From contig CAYGUV010000003.1 in NCBI GenBank assembly GCA_964353185.1, positions 83,021-147,020 on the forward strand: a stretch of DNA of 64,000 bases, read 5' to 3'. The notes under the pieces are model-generated. The model did no database searches. It saw only the letters and a list, made by a program, of their open reading frames with translations, and was not told where the DNA came from. The stretch's first letter is position 1, and each line of letters starts with the position of its first letter. The stretch is from GCA-2708415 sp964353185. Lineage in GTDB: Bacteria > Pseudomonadota > Alphaproteobacteria > Micavibrionales > Micavibrionaceae. Position numbers and translations under genes: made by a program. Positions 42,285 to 50,502 of the stretch are shown here, in pieces.

Positions 42285-43784
42285 TTAATTCTGACCCTCT
42301 TTTTCAGCCATCAGTTTTTCATGATAGATGCGGTCCTGTTCGGAATATTTCCCCATCAAATCTTGGTTGATATAAAAATGCATGGCAATCGACGCGGCAT
42401 AAGCCACCATAATCACAGGCATCCATTTCAAATGCCCCATGAAGGTATATTTTCCGCGCGCCGTTCCCATTAACGCCACACCCGCGGCAGACCCGATGGA
42501 TAACATCGACCCACCCACACCACAGGTCAAGGTCACAAGCAGCCACTGGAATTGATCTAAATCAGGCTCCATCGATAAAATCGCAAACATCACGGGAATG
42601 TTATCAATCAACGCCGACGCAAAACCCATCGCGATATTAGTAATCGTATCCCCATATCCATCATACATTGTGGAGGAGACAAGCTCCAGATACCCCAAAA
42701 ATGTTAAACCACCGACTGAGAAAATAACCCCAAAGAAAAATAATAATGTATCCCATTCCGCATTTTGAACTTGTTCCAAAATATCAAAATTTGAATCATG
42801 CCCCTTCCCAAATTTACGAATGAAAAAGGCAGATATCATCAGTAAACTCATCCCCGTCATCATCCCCATAAAAGGTGGCAGGCCAAGAAGTTGTTCAAAA
42901 CTAACCGCCATGGCAATGGTCAATAAGCCTAAGAAAATAATATATTTCGCGCCAACTTTCATTTTGATATTTTCGGTCATCGCCATCGGTTTATGCGGCT
43001 TTACAAAGAAATTCATGACAATGGCCGGAATTAAAAAACAAACCAACGATGGCAAGAATAAAGGAAAGAAATCAAAGAACGCAACATGTCCCGCCTGCCA
43101 AACCATTAGGGTTGTAATATCACCAAATGGTGAAAACGCGCCCCCTGCATTGGCCGCATTCACAATGTTAATACAGGCGAGCAAGACAAATTTGGGGTCA
43201 TTCGCCCCAACCGCCATAACCACCGCGCCCATTACCAACGCCGTTGTTAAGTTGTCTGCAATCGGGGAGAGTAAAAAGGCAAAGATACCTGTCGCCCAAA
43301 ATATTTGACGCATGTTTAATCCCGCGCCAACCAATTTTGACCGAAGGGTCGCAAAAACATTTCGTTCCTCAAGCGCCGCAATATATGTCATCGCCGCCAA
43401 AAGGAAAAGCAAGAGCGAGCCATATTCTTCTAACCCATGATGCACCGCACTTCGCAAGGTATAATGATCGACCCCATATTTTGGTGCCATGATCCCAATA
43501 CACACCCAAATAAGTCCTGCGCCCAACATAACGGGTTTTGATTTCCTTAAATGTGTTTTTTCCTCAAACAACACCGCAATGTAAGATAAAACAAACACAC
43601 CCAACGCCACCATAGCCCATGGGTCTGTTACCATGCTGGGGATGATTGTGTCACTCAACGGTGCAGCCAGCGCGCTTGGCAATAATACGATAATCAACAT
43701 CACAAGAGGAAACGCGGATATACGCATAAAATGCTTCATCGTTGGTTTTGAAAAAGAAATGATTGAGGGCATAAAATAAGACAT
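42285..43784 (-). CDS. nhaD: NhaD-type Na+/H+ antiporter
   Basis: 499 residues, about 12-13 transmembrane helices, ion transporter superfamily. Segments such as SPIADNLTTALVMGAVVMA, NIVNAANAGGAFSPFGDITT and SALIDNIPVMFAILSMEPDL mark NhaD; the two re-entrant regions carry the expected Asp/Asn/Thr residues. It exports Na+ or Li+ for protons and fits a marine or saline-tolerant life style (inference). The first ATG is used; an internal ATG at 43739 (MKHFMRISAF) begins just before the first hydrophobic helix and is an alternative start. Confidence 0.93.
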   Translation of the reverse strand: MSYFMPSIISFSKPTMKHFMRISAFPLVMLIIVLLPSALAAPLSDTIIPSMVTDPWAMVALGVFVLSYIAVLFEEKTHLRKSKPVMLGAGLIWVCIGIMAPKYGVDHYTLRSAVHHGLEEYGSLLLFLLAAMTYIAALEERNVFATLRSKLVGAGLNMRQIFWATGIFAFLLSPIADNLTTALVMGAVVMAVGANDPKFVLLACINIVNAANAGGAFSPFGDITTLMVWQAGHVAFFDFFPLFLPSLVCFLIPAIVMNFFVKPHKPMAMTENIKMKVGAKYIIFLGLLTIAMAVSFEQLLGLPPFMGMMTGMSLLMISAFFIRKFGKGHDSNFDILEQVQNAEWDTLLFFFGVIFSVGGLTFLGYLELVSSTMYDGYGDTITNIAMGFASALIDNIPVMFAILSMEPDLDQFQWLLVTLTCGVGGSMLSIGSAAGVALMGTARGKYTFMGHLKWMPVIMVAYAASIAMHFYINQDLMGKYSEQDRIYHEKLMAEKEGQN

Positions 43785-43925
43785 AAGGGGGATCCTGTGT
43801 ATATGGAATGTGTAAATACTAACCGCGATTCTAACATACTGCCCCGACTAAGCAATATTATAAAAAATCGGGGAAAAACATGACACGCCCCTTTAGGTCG
43901 CCCTCTAACTTTGCCATGATGCGCC

Positions 43926-44465
43926 ATGTTTCAAAAATTCCAATTTTTTAGTGCGTTGTTGTCCCTATTCCTTGTGGCGTGTGGCGGGGGGACAGATAAT
44001 CGGGGGCTAACGCCTATGCCATCTAAATTTACGGGCCCACCCGATAGCGTCTTATTTGAAGATGTGACAAAATATGTTGCTGCGCGTAATCAACCGGCAC
44101 ATTCCACTTACAAACATGCGCGCCTTGATTTAAATGGTGATGGTTTATTGGATGGTATTGTTTTATTCCGCCTTCCCCATGGTGCGTGGTGCGGATGGGA
44201 TGGATGCGGTATGGCTATCTTTTTGGCGAATAATAAAAACTTCACCCCCGTTGCCTCAATGGGCGGTATTCGCGGGCCTATTTATATTTTAGAAGAAAAA
44301 ACCAATGGGTGGCGCGATATTGTTATCCGTTTGTCTGGTACAAAGATGCGCGATAAAAATGTTATCTTAAAATTTGATGGGCGCACCTACCCCAATCATC
44401 CTATGTTAGGGCGCGCTTACACGACCTCACTATCGCGGGTGAATAAAAAAACACTCTTTAGATAA
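43926..44465 (+). CDS. predicted lipoprotein with an EF-hand/FG-GAP-like segment, 179 aa
   Basis: 179 residues. A short signal ends in a lipobox LVAC with Cys19, followed by a Gly-rich linker. RLDLNGDGLLDGIVLF (near 66-81) is a DxNxDG calcium-binding-like loop as found in EF-hand or FG-GAP-type exported proteins, and a WCGWDGCGMAIFL segment follows. Probably a periplasmic or outer-membrane lipoprotein matured by Lgt. No specific family recognised. It converges with the TerB-like pair. Confidence 0.78.
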   Translation: MFQKFQFFSALLSLFLVACGGGTDNRGLTPMPSKFTGPPDSVLFEDVTKYVAARNQPAHSTYKHARLDLNGDGLLDGIVLFRLPHGAWCGWDGCGMAIFLANNKNFTPVASMGGIRGPIYILEEKTNGWRDIVIRLSGTKMRDKNVILKFDGRTYPNHPMLGRAYTTSLSRVNKKTLFR

Positions 44466-44473
44466 TTGTAAAT

Positions 44474-44944
44474 TTATGTTGTGGCAAATTTGGAGAAAAA
44501 GCTAAACATGCCTTTGCGCTCCGTCTTTAATGATGCGTCCCACTGATTATGGCACAGCTCAATTTCATGTGTTGCTTGGCGGCTTTGGCTTAACAACGCC
44601 ATTTCATCTTCATTCATTTTCATCTTAGCTAAGTTCTTTAGAATGAGTTTTTCTTGCTTGTCTAAATCACCATCACACCAGCTAACGGCGCGCGCCAACG
44701 CGAAATAATCATGTTTATCTTGCGGATGTGTAATTTGGGAATACATTTCATATGAATCTTGGGGCGTTTGTAAATCTTCGCCAATGACCTGCATTTGTGT
44801 CTCTGATAAACCAATATTGCGAATACCATTTTGTACAAAGGCCATCTCATGCGGTGTTACCACCCCATCTGCATGCACCATCGCAATAACCGCACGCCAC
44901 ATATAGAAGCGGCTTTCTGAAATACCTAATTCATTATTATCCAT
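44474..44944 (-). CDS. TerB-like protein, copy 2
   Basis: 156 residues, helical. WRAVIAMVHADGVVTPHEMAFV and AVSWCDGDLDKQEKLIL are the two acidic loops typical of TerB/DUF533-like helical domains, which can bind metal ions. TerB proteins occur in tellurite-resistance and phage/stress systems, but no other ter gene is present. It overlaps its upstream paralogue by 8 bases and shares the start ISESRxxMWRAV. Confidence 0.72.
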   Translation of the reverse strand: MDNNELGISESRFYMWRAVIAMVHADGVVTPHEMAFVQNGIRNIGLSETQMQVIGEDLQTPQDSYEMYSQITHPQDKHDYFALARAVSWCDGDLDKQEKLILKNLAKMKMNEDEMALLSQSRQATHEIELCHNQWDASLKTERKGMFSFFSKFATT

Positions 44945-45464
44945 TTATCGCTCTATCTTCTTTTGATTGAACATCATCATAATAATGATATTTATCGTTA
45001 TTTTTTGTTAACTGACGCATTAAGGTTGTAAAGCAATTTACACGCGTATTTTGTTTATTCCAATTAGGGCAGTCTAAGGTCACTTCTTCAAGTAATAAAC
45101 GACTATGATGTAGTAGATTCATTGCTTTCTCGTCTTCATATAATTTATCATGTTTTTTTAAAATCTCTTTTTCTTGACAAGAAAAATCACCATCACACCA
45201 ACTGATTGATCTAGCATACACAAAGTAATCTTCTATGTCATGTATGTCATTTATTTGAGAAAACATTTTAGAACATGTCTTGGGGGTGTCTAAATCCTGA
45301 ATAAGTAATTGTTCTTGTTCTTCGGAAAAACCAACTTCTTCTACTATTCTTTGAACAAAACTTTTTTCTTGGGGTAATACGCGCTTATCCGCATGAACGA
45401 TCGCCACAACCGCACGCCACATTGAAAGGCGGCTTTCTGAAATTCCAGAAGATTGAATATTCAT
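44937..45464 (-). CDS. TerB-like protein, copy 1
   Basis: 175 residues, same architecture as the following gene: GISESRLSMWRAVVAIVHAD near the N terminus, then EEVGFSEEQEQLLIQDLDTP and SISWCDGDFSCQEKEILKKH. The pair arose by tandem duplication and has diverged strongly; this copy has a longer C terminus. The first acidic loop here is ADKRVLPQE, missing the Gly of the other copy. No ter operon genes nearby, so function is unknown. Confidence 0.72.
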   Translation of the reverse strand: MNIQSSGISESRLSMWRAVVAIVHADKRVLPQEKSFVQRIVEEVGFSEEQEQLLIQDLDTPKTCSKMFSQINDIHDIEDYFVYARSISWCDGDFSCQEKEILKKHDKLYEDEKAMNLLHHSRLLLEEVTLDCPNWNKQNTRVNCFTTLMRQLTKNNDKYHYYDDVQSKEDRAING

Positions 45465-45527
45465 GATTTTTGCCCTTATTAAATCTTAGTCTTCTATTAT
45501 ATCGCACCTAAGATTAAATCATCGTTA

Positions 45528-46922
45528 ATGCCCCCTTCCCATCATAAATCAATAGACAAACCGCCTTTAATTATGATAGAACAAAACATGAACATTAATT
45601 TGGAAAATAACCTAGGAAACACCCTTAGGCCGCCTATTGAGGCAGGTTTAAAGTGGCTGTTTCTCGACCTCAACAGCTATTTCGCCAGTGTGGAACAAAA
45701 CGAAGACCGGCGCCTGATGGGACGCCCCGTTGCGGTTGTACCCATGATGACCGATGCGACCTGCGCCATCGCCGCCTCTTATGAAGCCAAAGCCTTTGGC
45801 ATTAAAACAGGCACCAAAATATATGAGGCAAAAAAAATGTGCCCTGATTTGGTCTGTATTAAGGCCTGCCACAAAAAATATGTCGATTATCATCACCGCA
45901 TTATTGCCGCGACAGAAAAAATTATTCCCGTTCATAAAACATGGTCTGTTGATGAATTTGATTGTTTATTATTGGGCCGCGAACGCATCCCAGAAAACGC
46001 TATTGATTTGGCCAACCGCATTAAGGCGCAATTGCATAAAGATGTCGGCCCCGCCATCAATTGCTCCATCGGTATTGGCCCCAATAGTTTCTTGGCCAAG
46101 GTCGCAACCGAAATTCAAAAGCCTGACGGGTTAATTGTATTAGACCCTGCGCACCTGCCGGGGAAATTGCTCGATTTAAAACTAACTGATTTACCAGGGA
46201 TTAACGTCGCCATGCTGAAACGGTTAAATGCCTGCGGCGTCACCAATATGCAGCAGCTCTATGACACCTCCCCCAAACAGGCGCGCGCCATCTGGCGCAG
46301 TGTGCAAGGGGAACGCTTTTGGTATTGGCTTCATGGGTATGACGTACCTTATGTTTCCACCAACCCCTCCATGATTGGCCATTCCCGTATGTTAGACCCC
46401 AAATTACGCAACGTCGAAAGCACGCGGCAAATGGGGCGCAGGCTATTATTCAAGGCGTGCGCCCGCATGCGAAAAAGGGACCTGTTTGCCAAAAATTTGG
46501 TTGTGAAATTACGCTTTATAGATGGGTCAAAATGGGCCGCATTTCGGGACTTTCCCGCATCCCAAGACCCCTTCACCATGATGAAAATGTTTGATGAAAT
46601 ATGGTATCAAATGGAACAAGAATGTTTCCGCGGATCCCCCCCACAATCAAACCGTAAAATGATATTTCTAAAGGTTGCAACCTTGCTCAATGGTCTATGC
46701 AAAAAAGATGAAATTACGGATGATTTGTTTGAACAAAAAATAATTGAAAATAGCGATAAGATTCAAAAACAAAAAAAACTGGCAGATGCCATGAATACAC
46801 TGCACGAGAAATATAAAACAGAAACCGTTTGGCTAGGCGTCACCCCAAAAACATTAGCCGGCGACGTCGGAACAAAAATTGCCTTTAATCGAGTCCCTGA
46901 AAAAGAGGAGTTTTGGGAGTAG
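45528..46922 (+). CDS. Y-family (ImpB/MucB/SamB) DNA polymerase-like protein
   Basis: 464 residues. The catalytic carboxylates are present: Asp47 in WLFLDLNSYFASVEQ and Asp142/Glu143 in TWSVDEFD. YEAKAFGIKTG and INCSIGIGPNSFLAKVATEIQKP complete the palm and fingers; LPGINVAMLKRLNACGV is the helix-hairpin-helix. The N terminus carries about 40 extra residues; later in-frame ATGs (codons 16 and 21) are possible starts, and none has a good ribosome site. It would perform translesion synthesis. No imuA, lexA or dnaE2 neighbour and no SOS box identified. It is not a clear DinB (Pol IV) or UmuC. Confidence 0.85.
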   Translation: MPPSHHKSIDKPPLIMIEQNMNINLENNLGNTLRPPIEAGLKWLFLDLNSYFASVEQNEDRRLMGRPVAVVPMMTDATCAIAASYEAKAFGIKTGTKIYEAKKMCPDLVCIKACHKKYVDYHHRIIAATEKIIPVHKTWSVDEFDCLLLGRERIPENAIDLANRIKAQLHKDVGPAINCSIGIGPNSFLAKVATEIQKPDGLIVLDPAHLPGKLLDLKLTDLPGINVAMLKRLNACGVTNMQQLYDTSPKQARAIWRSVQGERFWYWLHGYDVPYVSTNPSMIGHSRMLDPKLRNVESTRQMGRRLLFKACARMRKRDLFAKNLVVKLRFIDGSKWAAFRDFPASQDPFTMMKMFDEIWYQMEQECFRGSPPQSNRKMIFLKVATLLNGLCKKDEITDDLFEQKIIENSDKIQKQKKLADAMNTLHEKYKTETVWLGVTPKTLAGDVGTKIAFNRVPEKEEFWE

Positions 46923-46935
46923 GTAGTTATCAGTT

Positions 46936-47238
46936 TTAAGGTTTTGGTATGTTTTGAAAAAATTCTGCTAATTCAAAATATCCCTCTTCTGAAAGAGGCC
47001 CATCGAGAATTGCTGGCTCACTAGGCTCTTCAATCTCAGAATTAAATACAAAAGTAGCATCCGGTTTTATATCATATTGAAAAGGATTTGATGAAGCAGA
47101 AGTTAATAGCTGGACAACATTTAAATCTGTTGGACTATCACTAGCGACAGCAAAAAAATCTGTGCGATCGTCAGGGCCCAAAACTCCAGCGGCAACAGCA
47201 GCCGAAATAAGATCGTTTGAGTCGTCATTACCGCTCAT
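46936..47238 (-). CDS. hypothetical acidic protein, 100 aa
   Basis: 100 residues, very acidic, no Cys, no membrane segment, no recognised family. Two ATGs are close together; the one at 47238 has an AGGAG site 7 bases ahead whereas the earlier ATG would overlap that site, so 47238 is chosen. The sequence has Asn/Asp-rich start MSGNDDSNDL and ends in EGYFELAEFFQNIPKP. It lies alone between the Y-family polymerase (convergent) and trmFO (divergent). Confidence 0.66.
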   Translation of the reverse strand: MSGNDDSNDLISAAVAAGVLGPDDRTDFFAVASDSPTDLNVVQLLTSASSNPFQYDIKPDATFVFNSEIEEPSEPAILDGPLSEEGYFELAEFFQNIPKP

Positions 47239-47384
47239 TTTCATACTCCTTTTTTGTCTCGTATTCTCTTAAATTTCTATTTACCAAATGCAATTATTAT
47301 AAACAAGAGCAAACTACATAAGCCGTTAAATTATGTCAACTAAATTTTCTTTTATTTTCCGCCTAAATTTGCTATAAACCGCGC

Positions 47385-48794
47385 ATGACAAAAGAAATGA
47401 CAACAAAACCAATTCACATCATTGGCGGCGGTTTAGCCGGATCAGAAGCCGCATGGCAGGCCGCACAAATGGGCGTGCCCGTTATTCTGCATGAAATGCG
47501 CCCTGTGCGTAAAACAGAGGCCCACCATACCGATGGTTTGGCAGAACTGGTCTGTTCCAACTCCTTTCGCTCTGACGATAAACATTATAATGCCGTCGGC
47601 GTCTTGCATGAAGAAATGCGCATGTGTCATTCACTCATCATGCGTGAGGCGGATAAGGCCGCCGTTCCCGCAGGCGGCGCCTTGGCCGTTGATCGTGATA
47701 TTTTTTCACAAAACGTCACCAAAGCATTGGAAGAACATCCCCTTATAACCATTGAGCGCACAGAAGTAGCAGGCCTGCCACCAGAAGAATGGGATAGCGT
47801 GATTATTGCGACAGGGCCCCTGACTTCCCCCGATTTGGCACAGGCGATACAAAAATTAGGCGGCGAAGACGAGCTTGCGTTTTTTGACGCCATCGCCCCC
47901 ATCGTGCATAAAGACTCCATCGATTTTTCAAAAGCATGGATGCAAAGCCGATATGATAAAGAAGGCCCCGCAGGCACAGGATCCGACTATATCAATTGCC
48001 CAATGGAAAAAGACGATTATTATGGCTTTATTGATGCCCTCAATAATTCAGAAAAAACAGAATTCAAACAATGGGAAAAAGATACGCCCTATTTTGATGG
48101 GTGTATGCCAATTGAAATTATGGCCAGCCGCGGCGTCGAAACATTGCGTCACGGCCCCATGAAACCAGTTGGCCTTACAAACCCACACGCCAAAGAAGGC
48201 GAATTTAAACGCCCATGGGCGGTCGTACAATTGCGTCAAGATAACGCATTAGGCACGCTTTATAATATGGTTGGGTTTCAAACAAAGATGAAATATGGCG
48301 AACAAATTGAAGTATTCCGCAAAATCCCTGGTTTAGAAAATGCAGAGTTTGCCCGCCTTGGCGGTATTCACCGTAATACCTTTATCAATTCACCAAAACT
48401 TTTAAATGGCACACTACAAATGAAGGCCGACACCCGTTTGAGATTCGCTGGCCAAATCACAGGATGCGAAGGATATATCGAAAGCGCAGGAGTGGGCTTA
48501 ATGGCGGGGCGCTTCGCCGCAGCAGAAAAACTAGGGCAAAGCTTTGATGTGCCCGATGCTACAACCGCAATGGGCGCTTTGCTTAACCACATAACAGGTG
48601 GCGGAAATGCCGACACCTTCCAACCCATGAATGTAAATTTCGGACTTTTCCCGCCCTTAGGTGATGTCCCAAAAGAAGAATTCAAAGGAATGAAAGGCAA
48701 AGAAAAAGGCCGCCATAAGAAAAAGCTTATGGCCTTACGCGCACTTGAAAATATTCAAAATTGGAATAATCAGGAAATTAAAAAGGCCGCATAA
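47385..48794 (+). CDS. trmFO: methylenetetrahydrofolate-tRNA uracil-54 methyltransferase TrmFO
   Basis: 469 residues. The FAD-binding motif IIGGGLAGSEAAWQAAQMG is followed by HEMRP, AELVCSNSFRSD and INCPMEKDDYYGFIDAL, all TrmFO hallmarks. It makes m5U54 in the tRNA T loop using methylenetetrahydrofolate and FAD, which ties it to one-carbon metabolism and so indirectly to the gcv operon 6 kb away. In related genomes it commonly lies near the squalene-synthase-like gene; here two small genes come between. Confidence 0.95.
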   Translation: MTKEMTTKPIHIIGGGLAGSEAAWQAAQMGVPVILHEMRPVRKTEAHHTDGLAELVCSNSFRSDDKHYNAVGVLHEEMRMCHSLIMREADKAAVPAGGALAVDRDIFSQNVTKALEEHPLITIERTEVAGLPPEEWDSVIIATGPLTSPDLAQAIQKLGGEDELAFFDAIAPIVHKDSIDFSKAWMQSRYDKEGPAGTGSDYINCPMEKDDYYGFIDALNNSEKTEFKQWEKDTPYFDGCMPIEIMASRGVETLRHGPMKPVGLTNPHAKEGEFKRPWAVVQLRQDNALGTLYNMVGFQTKMKYGEQIEVFRKIPGLENAEFARLGGIHRNTFINSPKLLNGTLQMKADTRLRFAGQITGCEGYIESAGVGLMAGRFAAAEKLGQSFDVPDATTAMGALLNHITGGGNADTFQPMNVNFGLFPPLGDVPKEEFKGMKGKEKGRHKKKLMALRALENIQNWNNQEIKKAA

Positions 48795-48795
48795 G

Positions 48796-49098
48796 TCATA
48801 GGACATATACCCCTTCGGCGGTTTTACCGATGAAGCCTTTCGCTCTTAAAAGGTAATATTCCCTCATTGAAATTTCACGTGCCTCAAGCGTCCATTCAAA
48901 CAAATCAGTAACTTCATAACTTTCACCAAAGAAGGGAGTGACGGCTTTCGTAAGGTTCGCATCACTATCACTCCCCTCTTCTATCATATTAAATAATTCC
49001 GCAATATGGATGAGCGAAAATAACGCCCTTCTTTTTAAATCCATTGACGCGCGTTCAAGGTCTTTATTAAAAACAAACGTTAAATTATCGTAAGACAT
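48796..49098 (-). CDS. hypothetical protein, 100 aa (weak paralogue of the upstream gene)
   Basis: 100 residues, soluble. The ATG at 49098 lies inside the preceding gene (14-base overlap), so the two are cotranslated; a TTG one codon earlier is less likely. Its first 30 residues, LTFVFNKDLERASMDLKRRA, align with the start of the upstream gene product (FTIAFSQELAAASTVRKQDA), suggesting an old tandem duplication. No family recognised. Confidence 0.62.
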   Translation of the reverse strand: MSYDNLTFVFNKDLERASMDLKRRALFSLIHIAELFNMIEEGSDSDANLTKAVTPFFGESYEVTDLFEWTLEAREISMREYYLLRAKGFIGKTAEGVYVL

Positions 49099-49378
49099 CA
49101 AAACCCAGCAATTCTATTTCCTGCATTGCATGTTGTGGCACGCTGTTTGATCGGATAGTTAATTGTTTGTCGTGATCAATTGAGCGCTGCTCCGCATATG
49201 AAATGAATAAATCAAAAATATCTTGAACCAATTGATCTGCTTCAACAGATTCATCTTCTATGATTATTTCACTATCAATAATTTTAATTAACGCATCAAG
49301 CGCGTCTTGCTTTCTAACGGTTGATGCGGCGGCCAATTCCTGTGAAAAGGCAATAGTAAATTTTTTTCTAAGTGACAT
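49085..49378 (-). CDS. hypothetical protein, 97 aa
   Basis: 97 residues, acidic and helical, no known family. The ATG at 49378 has a near-perfect AAGGAGG ribosome site 5 bases upstream, so translation should be strong. A 9-base palindrome lies about 36 bases upstream (49415-49435). Together with the following gene it forms a two-gene unit inserted between trmFO and the squalene-synthase-like gene. Confidence 0.66.
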   Translation of the reverse strand: MSLRKKFTIAFSQELAAASTVRKQDALDALIKIIDSEIIIEDESVEADQLVQDIFDLFISYAEQRSIDHDKQLTIRSNSVPQHAMQEIELLGFDVLR

Positions 49379-49414
49379 TTAAGCCTCCTTAAAGTAAAGA
49401 ATGAAAAATTGCCA

Positions 49415-49435
49415 AACCGTTAATGATTAACGGTT
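49415..49435. promoter_or_regulatory. perfect 9-base inverted repeat upstream of the two-gene orphan unit
   Basis: AACCGTTAA, spacer TGA, TTAACGGTT. The symmetry, position (36 bases before a start codon with a strong ribosome site) and short spacer suit an operator for a dimeric regulator. With no U-tract following it, it is unlikely to be a terminator. Confidence 0.45.
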
Positions 49436-49480
49436 ACAGGCAAACAATAATGGTAGGGTGAAGTGGAAATAAAGTGGCTC

Positions 49481-49588
49481 TTACGAGCACATACCATAGA
49501 CAGCAATAAGCGCACAAATGATTGTTGCAATCATCTGATCAAAATTAATTTTCGCTGTTTGAATTTTTTCCATACTTAATTGAAACAT
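49481..49588 (-). CDS. possible 35-aa membrane miniprotein
   Basis: A 36-codon frame starting ATG at 49588 encodes a polar head (MFQLSMEKIQTAKINFDQM) and a hydrophobic tail MIATIICALIAVYGMCS, which looks like a tail-anchored single helix. There is no ribosome site, so it may be chance. The rest of the 49379-49616 gap holds only the palindrome noted at 49415. Confidence 0.25.
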   Translation of the reverse strand: MFQLSMEKIQTAKINFDQMIATIICALIAVYGMCS

Positions 49589-49616
49589 GGTTTTTGATTT
49601 TTACAAAGAAAAATTT

Positions 49617-50405
49617 TTATTTATTTAAAAATAATCGTAACGCTTTAAACGCAGGCTCTTTATTAAATTCTATATTTTGAAAATTGCCCCCCGCTTTTTT
49701 TAATTGCGTGTGATATAACATCGCTGTCTTTTTAACCTTAGATATGTATCGCGTTTTGGGTTTAATGGATTGTAAAGGCTTAAGACGTTCTAACACATCT
49801 ATTACCGCCTTGGGTAAATTTTCAAACTTATTGAAATCTAAAATCTTTTGTAACGACACATCATGAGCATCTAAAACATCCTGCGGGATAAATAAACGGC
49901 GTTGATTTAAATGAAAGGCAATCGCACGCAACAACCCAATCGCCCCATAATAAAAAGAGATTTGGTTGACGATACCCGCCTCTTCCTCATCCCCCAAAAT
50001 ATCAAGCACAAGTTTGTTTAAGGGCGCATTCGTCTTACGCGCATAAATTTCAAAACTATCCCAATCGCTCAACATTTTATATTCCAAATCAAATTCACGC
50101 ACATTAATAAGGGCGAGAAAATCATCCTTATTCAGATCGTGTTTCTTAATCACGGCGGCTAGTGGCTCTACCACTTCATGCTTGCGCGGTATATCGCCAT
50201 TATAAATCTCTTCAATCGCTTCACGCCACCATTGCAGGCGAATGTTGCCCATCATCGGCTCACTAACAATTTCGGCAGTTTTGGCCACTTCAAAATTAAA
50301 CGTAATAATCGGCCAGATATCATCACGAAGGCGGCGCGGCATAAAAAGGCCAATTAAAAATCGGTCTGGGTCATGGGTGCGCGCAATATTGAAACAATTA
50401 TTCAT
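49617..50405 (-). CDS. squalene/phytoene-synthase-like protein (NDUFAF6 family)
   Basis: 262 residues. CFNIARTHDPDRFLIGLFMP, FNFEVAKTAEIVSEPMMG and IRLQWWREAIEEIY follow the squalene/phytoene synthase-like family represented by mitochondrial NDUFAF6. The Asp-rich catalytic motifs of true synthases (DxxxD) are not evident, so a terpenoid synthase activity is unlikely; the eukaryotic homologue assists complex I assembly. In related genomes it is adjacent to the Mth938 gene after secDF; here sodB and a pseudogene separate them. Confidence 0.85.
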   Translation of the reverse strand: MNNCFNIARTHDPDRFLIGLFMPRRLRDDIWPIITFNFEVAKTAEIVSEPMMGNIRLQWWREAIEEIYNGDIPRKHEVVEPLAAVIKKHDLNKDDFLALINVREFDLEYKMLSDWDSFEIYARKTNAPLNKLVLDILGDEEEAGIVNQISFYYGAIGLLRAIAFHLNQRRLFIPQDVLDAHDVSLQKILDFNKFENLPKAVIDVLERLKPLQSIKPKTRYISKVKKTAMLYHTQLKKAGGNFQNIEFNKEPAFKALRLFLNK

Positions 50406-50426
50406 AGGTTTTTATTAAACCACCCC

Positions 50427-50455
50427 TTGATTAAAAGGAACTAAAAATATCTAAT
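50427..50455 (+). promoter_or_regulatory. candidate sodB promoter
   Basis: TTGATT (50427-50432), 17 bases, TCTAAT (50450-50455), 47 bases before the sodB ATG. It lies in the 97-base divergent gap and is the best sigma70-like match there. Confidence 0.33.
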
Positions 50456-50502
50456 AACTGTTGGAACGTATAAGAATTCACTTTAAACAAAGGAAAAATA
50501 TA

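Noticed and set aside
44474..45464. Tellurite resistance operon
   Set aside because: Only TerB-like helical domains are present; no TerC, TerD, TerZ or TelA relative lies nearby.
49085..49588. Classical toxin-antitoxin module at 48.8-49.6 kb
   Set aside because: Layout is suggestive but no RelE, MazF, HicA, VapC or antitoxin DNA-binding motif could be seen, so it is reported only as an orphan unit.
50461..50502. TTG start of sodB upstream of the ATG
   Set aside because: Adds 14 unrelated basic residues; ATG at 50503 matches the superoxide dismutase N terminus and has a ribosome site.
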